This document shows positions 1-10,295 of a DNA stretch of 64,000 nucleotides, one piece after another (position 1 is the first letter of the stretch; the number at the start of each line of letters is the position of its first letter). A program made the translations under genes and the position numbers. The DNA lies in assembly GCF_020360975.1 (NCBI RefSeq), contig NW_025408677.1, forward strand, positions 62,001 through 126,000, written 5' to 3'. Below the pieces are notes generated by a model. That model saw only the letters and a list, made by a program, of their open reading frames with translations, was not told the origin of the DNA and did not search any database. Source of the DNA: Hirsutella rhossiliensis (Eukaryota; Ascomycota; Sordariomycetes; Hypocreales; Ophiocordycipitaceae).

Positions 1-3000
1 GCCAGCACGATGCCCGCCGGCGGCCCGAAGTGCATGATGAGCTCCGCCGAGACGCGGTGGCCGGGAAGGCGCGGTCGGGGATGACGTCCACCGCCGTGTA
101 CCCGGCCCCGTTCACAAGCTTCAGCCCCTGGTGCGTGTTCTGGTTCACGACGACCGGCATGCCTGGCACGAAGAGGAAGACGGCCGGCACCGGGGTCGCG
201 CTGTCGTCGCCCTGGCCTAGCATTAGCACCGCCTCCTCTTCCGTCGGCACGCCGTCCCTCCACTTATGCTCGGAGAGGAAGACGCGCGCCGCCGTCCGCC
301 GCCTCTCCGGAACGCGAGCGCCGCCTCTAGGTTGAGGTTCCAGCGGTTCCGGTTGAGCGGCGTCACCACCGTCAGGCCCGTCTCCCACGGGATCCGCCTG
401 CCCGGCCGGTAGCATCTCGAGTTGAGCAGCTCTAGGTCCGACCGGTCCTGCTCGCCCCGGCGGATCCGCCCGAGCAGCCGCCGCAGCTCCGGGTCGCCGG
501 CGGCCCGCATCTGCTCGTCAGCATGACGACCGTCGTGAAGCGCCGCCACAGCGCGTGCGCCTTGTCGTGCCGCCGCCGCTGCTCGGCCGCGAACGCCCCG
601 TCCTCGTCCCACGCCACCGCCGCGCTCGGCAGCAGGATCGACCGTTCCTGCACCGGCCGGAACTGGTGGAAGTCGCCGCAGAGGATCACTACCGGGATGC
701 CGCCGAAGTCCCGCGCCGACCCCCGCAGCCGGCAGAGCTGCTCGTTGGCGGCGTGCGTGCGCCCCGAGCATGCTGACCTCGTCGATCACCAGCACCTCCT
801 TCTCCTGCCAGTCCATCCGCGACCGGCCGTCGACGAAGCGCTCGCCCTGGCCCGCCAGCCGTACGCCGTCAATGTCCCTCGTCCCCCCTCCCGCCCGGCC
901 GCCCTGGCCGACCGTAAGGCCGCAGGCCGAGTGCAGCGTGATGCCGTTGATCCGCGCTGCCGCCGTCCCCGACGTCGCCGTAACCAGTACCCGGCTCGAT
1001 AGGTCCTCCGGGCGAGCAGCTCGACGAGCGCCTCGATGACGCGCGACTTGCCGGTGCCGCCCTCGCCGCCGATGAATAGGCAGAGCTGGCCACCACCGTC
1101 GCCGCCTGCGTCGTCGCCCTGCCGGATTCGGTCGAGTTGCCGGCACACGATTAGGAGGGCGATGGCCTGCTTCGTTGAGCGTGAGCTGGCCCGCCAGCTC
1201 CTGCCGGCGGCGACGAACGAGCTCGACGGGCCGAGCCGCACGCGCATCCCCGCCGCCGTGCCTGCGTCTGCGTCGCCGTCGGCCGCCGTTACGTCGATGT
1301 CGTCCTCGCCGAAGCCCCCCATCACCCCGCGAAGGGCCGCGCCGCGGTCGGCCCCGACGCCCGCCGCCGCCCCGCCGCCCTGGATGCCCTGGATCGCCCG
1401 CTCCCGCCCCGCGCCGCGCTCCTCTGCTGCGACTTGATGGCCCGCACCTCTTCTTGCCGCGGCAGTGCCGCCCCGACAGCGCCGAGCCCGGTAGGTTCAC
1501 CCGCCTGCCTGCCCTCTCGTCCGCCACCACCGTCGCCGCGAGCTCGGCCGCCGACCCGAGCGCCGACTGCTGGAACCGGCAGAGCTGCTGCGTCATCGCT
1601 AGCAGCTCTGTTGACTGCGCCGTGACTTGTCCCGCGCTGGCGGCGTTCCGGACGACGTCGATGAGCCGAGCCGCGTCGCCCGCCCCGCCGGCGCGGTATG
1701 CCTCCTCGCCCCTTCGGCCGCCCCTGCCTTCGTCGTCGGCCTGCGGCGCCGTCATACCGCCCTCCTCGGCCGTGGCGGCCCACTGCTTGGCGTCGCGCTT
1801 CGCGTCCTCCGCCGACCGCCGGAGGAGCTGCACGTTGTCTGCGAGCCGCGCGACCCTCGGCGCCAGCGACCCGCGCCCGTGCCCAGATGTTGTTAATGTC
1901 GCCTGCCTCCTCGCCGAGGAAGGACTCCACGGCACGAATAGGGCCAGGTGCTGCACCGCCGCCCTAGATGCTGTTAGCCGATGCCCCTAGCTGCTCTGCC
2001 TTCCTCTTAGGCGCCCCCCGTCTTATAGTACGCACCTCCGGTGGCACGACTCGTCGTCTTCCTCGCTGAACTCCTTGCTGAGGTATCCGTCGACGCATAC
2101 AGTCGCCCCGCAACCCGGCCGCCTAAGCGCCTGCACCCAGCCCTTCCCCGACGCCCAGCTCTCCGCGAAGGGTACCACCCCAGCCCGCCATACCGTCGGC
2201 GCCGCTGCCGTTTTGCTTTAACCTTACAAGCGATGCGTAGTCATAAAGGCAGAGGCCCCGCAGGAGCTCGCCCCGGTGCCGGTAGGCCTCGACGAGAGGG
2301 ATCCTCAGGCCAGCCTCCTCGACGACGACCGTCTCGTCCGGCGCGTCGCCCGTCGCCTCGGCGCCGCTCGCCCGTCGGAGGTGCCGCCACCGGCGGAAGA
2401 CGGCCCAGTAGAGCTGGTTTGCGTTTATATACGCCCACGCTGAGCCGCTGCTAAACTCCGCCGGGTACCCTAGGAGGTGCGCGATCACCTCGACCTGCGA
2501 CAGCGGCCGCTCCGTAAAGACTCGATTCGCCGCCTTAAGCAGGAACGTTCTCGTCTTATTCCCCTACGGGGTCCGCCGCCGTCGCTACCCCTTCGGCCCC
2601 GCCCTCCCGGCCGGCGTCGCGGTCGGCGCCACTTCTGTTGCCCTCTCCCGTCGGCTCTAGCACAGGAAGGAACTCGGCCGCGGCGGCCACACGCTTCCAC
2701 ACCGGGTCCTCTACCTTCGTCGCATAGTTAGTAATATAGTAGATTAGGGCCATGGTCTTGCGCTGCGTCGCGATGAACGAGATGTCGTGGTTGTGTCGTA
2801 GCCCCACTGCCATCGCCCTGTTCCACCGGTTCACCATGCTATGCGTCCGCCGGATCTCGAGCACCCCGTCCGCCGTCAGCGCCGTCCTCTCCACCAACCT
2901 CCACGGCGCCTTAAACCGGCAGAGGTCCCCTTCCGCGCCCCACGCCGAGCGAGTATTTTACGCAGGTCGCGCTATGCGTATGGATCTGCGTCGCGCCCGC

Positions 3001-5414
3001 GCAGAAGTTGGCCTCCTCGTCGAAGGTGTCCGTGAAGCGCGCGACGTCGTCGAGCCGCGACGATATGTCCGCCGTGGCCGACCGCTCTGCCTGCATGGCA
3101 CAGTAACCTTCTGCGTCTAGCTCCTGCGGCCTCGGTTCAGCTTAGGCCTCAGCCTGCCCCAGATAGGGGCATCGGGGTTTGTGTTAAGGCGGCCGCCTTA
3201 CCTCAGAGAAGACGCTATCTACGTAGCGGACGATGCGCTCCCGGTACGCCGCCTGCTCCTCCGCGTCCGGGCCGGCGAGCGCGTCGCCAATGCCCGCGTT
3301 GCCCCTTAGCCAGAGGAGCCCGTGGATGTGGAGGGCGCCTCGCTCGTTGGTCTCTACCGCCCGTAGTATGCGCCGACGTGGCCGAACACCGACTCCTCCC
3401 CGACGTTGACGTAGTGCTCGAAGAAGAGCGTCATCTCCCGGTGGAAGAAGACGGCCGAGCTCATCGGGTCCGATATGGCCAGCCGCGTCCGCTTATACGC
3501 GGTCCCTAGGTCACTTAGGAAGGCCTCGGCCTCGTCGGGTCGCGGCCGCGGTGCGCCGCTAGCCGTAACTTTACTAGGTTCGTAATGTCGTTCGGGTTCA
3601 GCGTGAACCAGATAGCCGGCACCCCGTACCTAACGATGAGGGATAGTATCTTCTTCCGCATACTAAGGCGGCTCTCCCTCGACATTGGCTGCCGGTAGCC
3701 GAACACGGAGAGGGACCGGAGGAGCTCTTTTACCCCGTCGTCGCTAGTCTTGCCCGTGGCCTCGAGCTCGGCCCTGGCCGCCTCGAGCCTCTGCGCCGTT
3801 AACGACTTTAGTAGGCCCTCGACCCTTGCGAAGTTCTTCCTCGCTACGCCTAGCATGCTGGCCTGGCGGTTCTTAGACCGCACGCCCATGTTAAAGACAA
3901 GGAAGGCGAAGATAGGGTGCGTCGCGAACCGGCCGCCGTGACGCCGCAGCACGACGTCGGCCCATGCCTGGAGCTTCATGTTCCGCGTCGACATAAGGCC
4001 CTCTGCAACCCGCTCCGCCTGGGCGCCCTGGTTCCCGACGCTAGGCCCGCGCTCTCTCCCGCGGCGTCCTCGTCGGCGAGCCTCGGCCCGCCTAAGCCAA
4101 AGGGAACAGGGTCGGAAAGGCCTTTGCAAAGAAGGAGGCGTCCGCCGAGTCGGCGAAATCCTCGCCGCGTCGCACCTGTATGTACGGCTCGCCGTCGCCG
4201 CCGTCGCCCGCCGCCCTCTGGCCGCCGTCCCTACCCACGTCCTCGGCTGGCGCGCGCCTCGGGCCCGACCGCGTCGCGGGCGAAGCGAATCTTCTCGGCG
4301 TCGGCCACATCTGGCGCCCCATCTAACGGGAACATGCCGGAAGACGTTACCTCATTGATTACGTCCCCGTCCTCTTCGGGCCTAGCGCCGTCCCTGTCGT
4401 CGTCCTCGCACGTGAGCCCGACGTCGCGGCTCCTCGGCGGGGTCCTGGCCCTGCCTTAGCATCGCGAGGACCTCCTCGATCTCGGCCGCGCCTCCGTCGT
4501 CCATGGCCCGCTCCGACGGCGGCACCACCTGCGCCGTCTGCGTCCTCTCCCGCGCCGACGGCTCGTTTCGCTCCAGCCGCTCGCACACCACCGGCGGCAC
4601 CGTGCGGCGGCGCCCCCAGCTGGCTATCTCCGCCGCGTCGATCTCGACCTCGCCGTAGAGCGGGTTGTTCTCCTGAGCCAGGCCAGCGCCCTCTCGACCG
4701 CCGACCGCCTTACCGACAGCAGGCCTGATAGGTCCCGCGGCCCGGGCCTCTCAGCGCCCTGCCACGAGACGTGGATCTCGTCCATGACCCGGACCAGCGG
4801 GTGCGGGAGCACCTGGCAGCCAGGCCCTGCACGTCGTTCGGGAACACCGTGATATGGCCCTTGACGTGCCTCGGGTACCTCACGCTCTGCCTCCGGGGAT
4901 GCTATACTTCGTCACGAAGCCGTAGCACGAGTTGAGCGAGATGAGCTTCTCCTCGAGCGGCGTGAGGTCCTTTAGCTCGTCGGGGTACGCGTGCTCGCAG
5001 CCGAGCCGCCCATGGAGGTGCATGGCCGGCGACGCCCCCTCACGCCCGGCCCATCGCGCGCACTCTGCGCAGACCGCCACCGGCCTGCCCTCCGGGAAGC
5101 AGGCTTGGCACCCGAACGGGGACCGCCCGCCCCCCGCAACACCGCTCCGCGACCACCCTCCCACCCTCCCACGCCATCTCCTCAGCTCCCTTGGCCCGCT
5201 TCCGGTAGCATAGCGTGCAGGTCGCGATCGGCAGCGTGCCAGCGTCGTGGAACGCCCGGTAGAACTTCCGCACCGTCCTCACCTGCCTCTCGCGCGGCAC
5301 CGGCGCACACCACGTCTGCTCGTTAGCCAGCCTCTCGCCCGCCTCGAACTCCTCGTCGAGGTGCCGCAGCGCGCTGGCTAGGTCCTCGGCCTGCAGCTCC
5401 CTTGGTCTCGGCAC
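1..5414 (-). pseudogene. RepHel (Helitron Rep/PIF1 helicase) of copy A, broken and partial
   Basis: A degraded Helitron transposase. From the 5' end (5414) it shows a DUF6570-like N-terminal region with the CxxC pairs CTLC, CQAC and CAEC. Next comes a Rep domain whose HUH motif (ALHIHGLLW) lies at about 3305-3335 and whose two-tyrosine motif (YYITNYATK) lies at about 2720-2750. A PIF1-type helicase follows, with Walker A GGTGKS at about 1040-1075. In the family, Rep nicks and rejoins single-stranded DNA and the helicase unwinds it for rolling-circle transposition. The reading frame changes many times, for example near 5160, 4880, 4100 and 2690, and the first codon is GTG where copy B has ATG. 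An intron seems conserved between the HUH and tyrosine exons (about 3118-3205). The 3' end lies outside the window. The family call is firm; function is lost. Confidence 0.85.
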
Positions 5415-5460
5415 CTTTCACCGACCCGGCGCGTTTCCGCTCGGCCTGCCCACTACTAAG

Positions 5461-6345
5461 ATGGCGTTTCCTCTTCTTCTTCCTCGCCTGCCGTCTTATC
5501 GCCGATCTACCTGCGTCCGGTTAGCTATCACCGCTACACGCCTTTACCTCGCTCTACGACCGTACCTGCCGAGGCGCTATCTCTGCCGCCAACAAGCAGC
5601 CCGGCTGCGGCCGGAGTTGTGGCGGGGATCTCGGCCCTGCTGGCCGGCCGGGACTGGATGGCTCGCGGCGAGTGCTGGCTTCCGATCGAGACTACGGCCG
5701 AGCTAGTCCCGCTTGACGGCGGCGAAGGGCCGGCGGCCCTCCAAGTCGGTTGTGGCCGAATATCCCGCGGAACGTCCGAACTTCTCGTCGGCGGCGGCGA
5801 AGGCCCGGCGGCCTCCACCGTCGGCAGAGGCCGGATTTCCCTCGGTGCGCGCTGGCTTTTCCCTGAGGCCGAGACGGCGCTAGGCCCGCCTTGCGGCAGC
5901 CGGCGCCCTACCGCCGTCGGTGTCGACAGAGCCTAGATATCCCGCGGCGCGTCCGAACTTCTCGTCGGCGGCGAAGGGCCGGCGGCTCCATGTCGGCTGT
6001 GGCCGAATGTCCCGCGGAACGTCCGAACTTCTCGTCGGCGGCGGCGAAGGACCGGCGGCCTCTACCGTCGGCAGAGGCCGGATTTCTCTTGGTGCGCGCT
6101 GGCTTTTCCTGAGGCCGAGACGGCGCTGGGCACGCCTTGCGGCAGCCAGTGCCCTGCCGCCCTCGGTGTCGGCGGCAGCCGTTGCCGCCGCGCTTGGTGT
6201 CGGCCGAGGCTGGATATCCCGCGGCATGACTCGGCCTGCGCTGATCCTCCATCTCCCTAGTCCTGGCGGTCTTCCCGCCCTCGCCTCGGAGGCGCCTCCT
6301 TGACGCCTCTTCTTGCTCTCTCCGAGTGGCGCCGCTAGCAAGTGC
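5461..6345. repeat. GC-rich imperfect tandem repeats upstream of RepHel A
   Basis: Short modules recur, built around the words CCGCGGAACGTCCGAACTTC, TCGTCGGCGGCG and GGGCCGGCGGC. They are related, in inverse orientation, to the longer array at 12780-14080 in copy B. Open frames exist on both strands because the modules are GC-rich and mostly keep frame, so the ORFs here are treated as by-products of the repeats. The block lies where promoter or leader sequence of RepHel would be expected; any regulatory role is inference. Confidence 0.7.
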
Positions 6346-6559
6346 CGGCGCTGCTGTGGTCGGCTGGAACTCTGGTCCTGTGTACGGCGCTGCGCAGGCT
6401 TCTGGCGCCGGGCTTGCCCCGTCCCCCGCTCCGGACTGGTCCCTTCCGTTGGCTGGCTTCATTGCGACACCGGTCTACCAAAGCCCCACGGACGTCTTGT
6501 CTTCCTCTTTGCACCTGCCCTCTTTGGCCCTGCCTACTTATGGTGCCACTAGGCCCCTG

Positions 6560-7215
6560 GCGTAAATCCTCGTAAGTGTAATAACAGCGTATAAATCCTT
6601 GCCTCGATTATTCGCCCTGCACTTATCTTGCTGACTGGCCCCCCTCTTGCGCATATAGGATCCTCTACAAAAGTCTATATATCTTACTCGTAGCTCTCTA
6701 CTATGTCTATATGCGTGCTGCTGCTCTTTGCATTATACCGGCGCCGCCTTTCTATTAAGCCCGCCCGCCATTGCCTGCTGCTATATGCGATAGGCTAGAC
6801 GGCCTCGGCCGATCCTTATATGTACGTCGCCGCGACGGCTTCTTCTTGCCTATGCTTTGCATGCTACGCTTTTCCTTCTTGTCATCCAGCTCTTATCAGT
6901 CAAAGCTTCCGTATGCCCCTAGACACTTGCCCGCTGAAGTTTAAAACCATGTCTTACACGTGTTGCGAATAGGGCTGCCTGCTTCTCCTCGAATATAGCT
7001 TCGCGCGTCCTGCTTGTCTTAAAACCCTCTACATCTTACTAGACCGCCTTTTAAAGTTCTCCTTCTCTTATTGCACTCTCCTCTATACGCATCTTATAAC
7101 CCTCTTTTACAAAGGCTCCTTATATAACCTACCACTAACGCCATGTTGCGTCTTTGTTTAGAATCCTTTGACTTCTCTTACACACCATCGCCACTGGCCC
7201 TCTCTTTACACTAAA
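6560..7215. other. Non-coding interval of copy A
   Basis: About 650 bp with no supported gene. It aligns in inverse orientation with 11820-12480 of copy B, including shared AT-rich words around TATATATCTTACTCGTAG. The right border (about 7215) is where A lacks about 1.27 kb present in B. Confidence 0.6.
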
Positions 7216-7218
7216 CTT

Positions 7219-7523
7219 CCCACCCGGCCCTTGCCGATACGCCCATGAAGAGGGCGCGCTTGCTGCAGCAGCAGAATTCGCCGCCTTCCTCGTCTTCGGA
7301 CACCGTCAGCTCCGCCGCCCCTCCTCCTCTCCCCGCCGGCCGCTTCTTCGTCTCGACCGAGCGGCGTCCCGCCCGTTCCTGCTCCGGCAGCCAAGCCGGG
7401 TTCCTCTTGACTCTATTGTCGCGAGCACCTCCGACCCGCCCGCTCGACCCATCCGCTATCGCATGCAGAAATGAGCTGCCTACTATAAACCTATCGCTCT
7501 CTTACGCCTCTTGCCTTTACTAA
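7219..7523 (+). pseudogene. 3' remnant of the antisense cargo gene in copy A
   Basis: A Ser/Pro-rich reading frame beginning MKRARLLQQQ matches the C-terminal tail of the cargo gene in copy B (about 10290-10520, other strand). Everything upstream of the tail is missing: sequence matching B at about 11817 joins directly to sequence matching B at about 10545. The remnant cannot encode the conserved part of the protein. It lies on the strand opposite to the RepHel of its own element, as in copies B and C. The parent gene's function is unknown. Confidence 0.65.
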
Positions 7524-7747
7524 AATAAACCGTTCTCCTCTCGAGATGCTATTCCTAACGAAACTTATCGCTGCAAAATTACCATTACTCTACACATTAC
7601 AACGTTTATCTCTTTTTGAAACAACAACTTTAGCTTGCGACCTATTTCTTACGATAGTGCCTGCCTCTATTTGTTCTCCGTGACCTTGTTTATGTCCTGC
7701 GCGTTATGCCTTGTCCCTTTACTTTCCTTCCTCCTCTCCCTAGCTCC

Positions 7748-8311
7748 CTAGCTTGCCTTTGCCTTGCATCCCTTCTTGTGCACCTTCCAGTCCTCCTTTT
7801 GGTGTTGCCTGCTGCAGTACGCCACCGTCAGGCATCGGCTGCACCTCCTCGCCCCCGCCATCTCTCCACAAACCCGGCAGACCTTCCTCTGTGCTCTGCG
7901 CATCCTGCCCTTGCATTTGCGTCGCGCCCTTGTTTCCGCCCGCCTGCCCCGCCTCTGCCATCTTGTCCTGCATTTCCTGCCTCGTCCTAATTTCGCATCC
8001 TTCTTTGCCGCAGAACGACGACACGACCACGAGCACAAACGGCCTCTCTGCGTGTAGGTACGATATCGGGCTCTGTAGAATCTCCTTTGCGAGTCCGCCG
8101 CAGCTCGCAGCGCACCCCTGCTGCCTTCCGACACGCTGCCTCGTGCTCCCGTAGGATCGGCCTTATCCACTGTAGGAACAGTGCACTGGCTGCGTGGTTC
8201 GGCCTCGCCTGGCTACCTGCGTCACGAGCGTCTTCGGATGCTATGCTTGTACTTCAGCTCCGTGGCCCTGAATTCGCACCAGAACTCCACGGAAACGTTG
8301 CAAGTGGCCAT
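7748..8311 (-). pseudogene. MYND-type zinc-finger cargo gene of copy A, frameshifted
   Basis: The start (MATCNVSVEFWCEF) is at 8311. The C-terminal MYND finger is well preserved, reading CRVCGEMAGARRCSRC followed by YCSRQHQ..W..H...C, and the stop is at 7748. MYND fingers bind two zinc ions and usually mediate protein-protein contacts in nuclear regulators. Between start and finger the frame changes at least twice, including a stop soon after HSIRRRS. The middle part shares the conserved block ILQSPISYLHAERPFV with copies B and C. The intact product would be about 190 residues. It is the first gene inside the element, transcribed in the same direction as RepHel, which marks it as standing cargo. 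Confidence 0.75.
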
Positions 8312-8658
8312 GCTGTAGTTGTTTTCCTAACTGCTCGATCGGTAGCTAGGTAGACGCTTCTGCTCTTGTTCTCCTATTCGTGCCTTGGCGCCCCTCTTAT
8401 GCTCCCTTCCTCTCGCTTACCCCGCAATCGTCATCACCGCTTTACTTGCCTTCTTGCTTTTTCTGCCTCTTCCCCGCGGCGGGATGGTGCCCGAATGGCC
8501 GCTTTCTTTACCTACCTTTTTTGCATGTTTTAGTTCCTAGCGCTACCGCCTGCTTGCGTTCTTTCTCTCACCCTGTCTTTGTCTTGTTTGTCTCTCCAAT
8601 CTTCGGCCTTCGTTCCTCAAGGCTCTTTGCGCAACCCATGAAGGGTTGCCTTACCTGT
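8312..8658. repeat. 5' leader of copy A (left arm of the palindrome)
   Basis: Non-coding. On the minus strand it begins ACAGGTAAGGCAACCC, then has GGGTTGCGCAAAGAGCC and the family motif GCCTTGAGGAACG, and leads to the MYND start. It is the inverted counterpart of 8855-9189 with few mismatches. The words CAACCCATGAAGGGTTG form a small hairpin next to the junction. Confidence 0.75.
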
Positions 8659-8854
8659 CTTTCCTCTGATTCGTCAGCTGCCGCCATCTGATTCGTCGGC
8701 TTGCTCTCCTCTTATTGGTCTGAAAATACATCGCACTCGTCCTCGTCGCCCCCTTCGCCCGTCCTCCTGGCCCTTGCTTGACCTATACTCCTTTTACGTC
8801 GGTAGCTACCGCTAGCCTAGAGTCGGCCGGCCTGTCTCTCTTCCTCTTGGCTGT
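8659..8854 (-). repeat. Palindrome centre, copy of the family's 5' outer block
   Basis: This 196-bp spacer separates the two arms. Its reverse complement matches 21597-21790, upstream of the copy C leader, nearly base for base. It includes two copies of the word GACGAATCAGA and starts at GTACAGCCAAGAGG. It is therefore not unique DNA but the outer 5' block of copy A, to which the truncated 5' end of copy B is joined. Confidence 0.75.
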
Positions 8855-9189
8855 ACAGGTAAGGCAACCCCTCATGGGTTGCGCAAAAAGCCTTGAGGAA
8901 CGAAGACTGAGGATTGAGACAAACAAGACGAAGACAGAGGGCGAGAGCAAAGAACGCAAGCAGGCGGTAGCGCCAGGAACTAATGCATGCAAGAAGGTAG
9001 GCAATAAATCGGCCATTCGGGCACCATCCCGCAGCGGGAAGAGGGAGAAAAGCAAGAAGGCAAATACAGCGATGATAACGGTTGCGGGGTAAGAGAGAGG
9101 AAGGAGTAAGAGAGGCACCAAGGCACGAATAGGAGAGCAGAAGCGTCTACCCTAGCTACCGATCGAGCAGTTAGGAAAACAACTACAGC
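8855..9189. repeat. 5' leader of copy B (right arm of the palindrome)
   Basis: Non-coding leader between the palindrome junction and the MYND start at 9190. It repeats the arm words ACAGGTAAGGCAACCC and GCCTTGAGGAACGAAG found in inverse orientation in copy A. Promoter elements for the MYND gene would be expected here, but none can be named. Confidence 0.7.
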
Positions 9190-9751
9190 ATGGCCACTTG
9201 CAACGTTTCCGTGGAGTTCTGGTGCGAATTCGGGCCACGGAGCTCGCAAGCATAGCATCCCGAAGACGCTCGTGACGCAGGTAGGCCAGGCGAGGCCGGA
9301 CGACGAAGCCAGCGCACTGTTCCTACAGTGGATAAGGCCGATCCTACGGGAGCACGAGGCGGCGTGTCGGAAGGCAGCAGGGGCGCGCTGCGAGAGTTGC
9401 GGCGAAGTCGCAAAGGACATTCTACAGAGCCCGATATCGTACCTACATGCAGAGAGGCCGTTTGTGGTCGTGGTCGTGTCGTCATTCTGCGGCCAAGAAG
9501 GATGCGAAATAAGGGCGAGGCAGGAAATGCAGGACACGATGGCAGAGGCGGGGCAGGCGGACGGAAGTATGGGCGCAAAGCAAATGCAAGGGCAGGATGC
9601 ACAGAGCACTGAGGGGAAGGTCTGCCGGTTTGTGGAGAGATGGCGGGGCGAGGAGGTGCAGCCGATGCCTGGCGGTCGCGTATTGCAGCAGGCAACACCA
9701 AAAGGAGGACTGAAGGTACACAAGAAGGGATGCAAGCCAAAGGCAAGCTAG
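9190..9751 (+). pseudogene. MYND-type zinc-finger cargo gene of copy B, frameshifted
   Basis: The start MATCNVSVEFWCEFG is at 9190 and the first frame stops after about 22 codons. The frame beginning near 9272 then carries the conserved middle block ILREHEAACRKAAG, CESCGEVAKDILQSP and SYLHAERPFVVVVVSSFC. The finger itself is damaged. Near 9640-9700 the cysteines are spread over two frames, although the tail KVHKKGCKPKAS is back in frame. The protein would have been a roughly 190-residue MYND protein. Comparison with copy C shows that the middle CxxC (CESCGEV, matching CECCGRF) is a family feature, so the protein may have a second metal site. Confidence 0.7.
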
Positions 9752-10295
9752 GAGCTAGGGGGGAAAGCAACGCCGTCGAGGCGGCCTTACGGCCAGCCTC
9801 AAACGCCGCAACGGCCTTTGTAGAACCCGCCGACTTCAACGACCGTCGTCCCTATGGCTTGCACAACTAAGGAACGGCATATAATATTTTATAGTAGAAA
9901 ACCGTATCCTCCATGTAGAGCAATGACCGATAGGCGAGAAGCGGAGTCGGCTTCCGCAACAAAGACGCCTTTTGCCGAGGCGCAACTACAGGCCCCCCGT
10001 CGCCGCTAAATGCAGCCGAGAGGTGCGGCGGCAAGCTGGCAAGGAAAAGAGAAGGGGCGAAGCGCAACGCACAGGACACAAATGAGGTCACGGAGAACGT
10101 CTAGAGGCAGGCACTTTCGTAAGAAACGGGTTCGGAAGCTAAAGCTGTCCTTAAAAGGGACAAACGCTGTAATGTGCAGAGTAATAGTAATTCTAGAGCG
10201 ACAATTTGCGTTAGGAGCAGCACCCCGGGAGGGAGAACAGTTCGTTTTAGTAAAGGTAGGAGGCTTAAGAGAGCGATGGGTCTATAGTAGGTAGC
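9752..10295. other. Non-coding interval between MYND and antisense cargo gene of copy B
   Basis: About 540 bp without a supported gene. The first part (9759-9845) is also present downstream of the MYND fragment at 38843-38970. That shared sequence probably holds the 3' untranslated region of the MYND gene. Confidence 0.55.

Larger units (their letters stand above)
1..8854 (-). mobile_element. Helitron-type element, copy A (truncated by left window edge)
   Basis: Read on the minus strand, this copy has its 5' end near 8854 and continues past base 1; base 1 corresponds to about 20920 in copy B. It carries, in order, a 5' terminal block, a MYND gene remnant, a short remnant of the antisense cargo gene, a GC-rich tandem repeat block and a RepHel gene. 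It is visibly very GC-rich, unlike the DNA from 34 kb onward. It is the inverted partner of copy B across almost its whole length. The Helitron assignment rests on the HUH, YxxxY and PIF1 motifs of its RepHel gene; the exact outer boundary is inferred. Confidence 0.85.

Noticed and set aside
223..1956. A single 577-codon helicase gene on the minus strand
   Set aside because: The frame passes through low-quality GGGRRRRR-like segments, and the real helicase motifs are spread over several frames when compared with copy C.
7245..7523. An independent small gene starting MKRARLLQQQ
   Set aside because: It is only the tail of the antisense cargo gene, left by an internal deletion.
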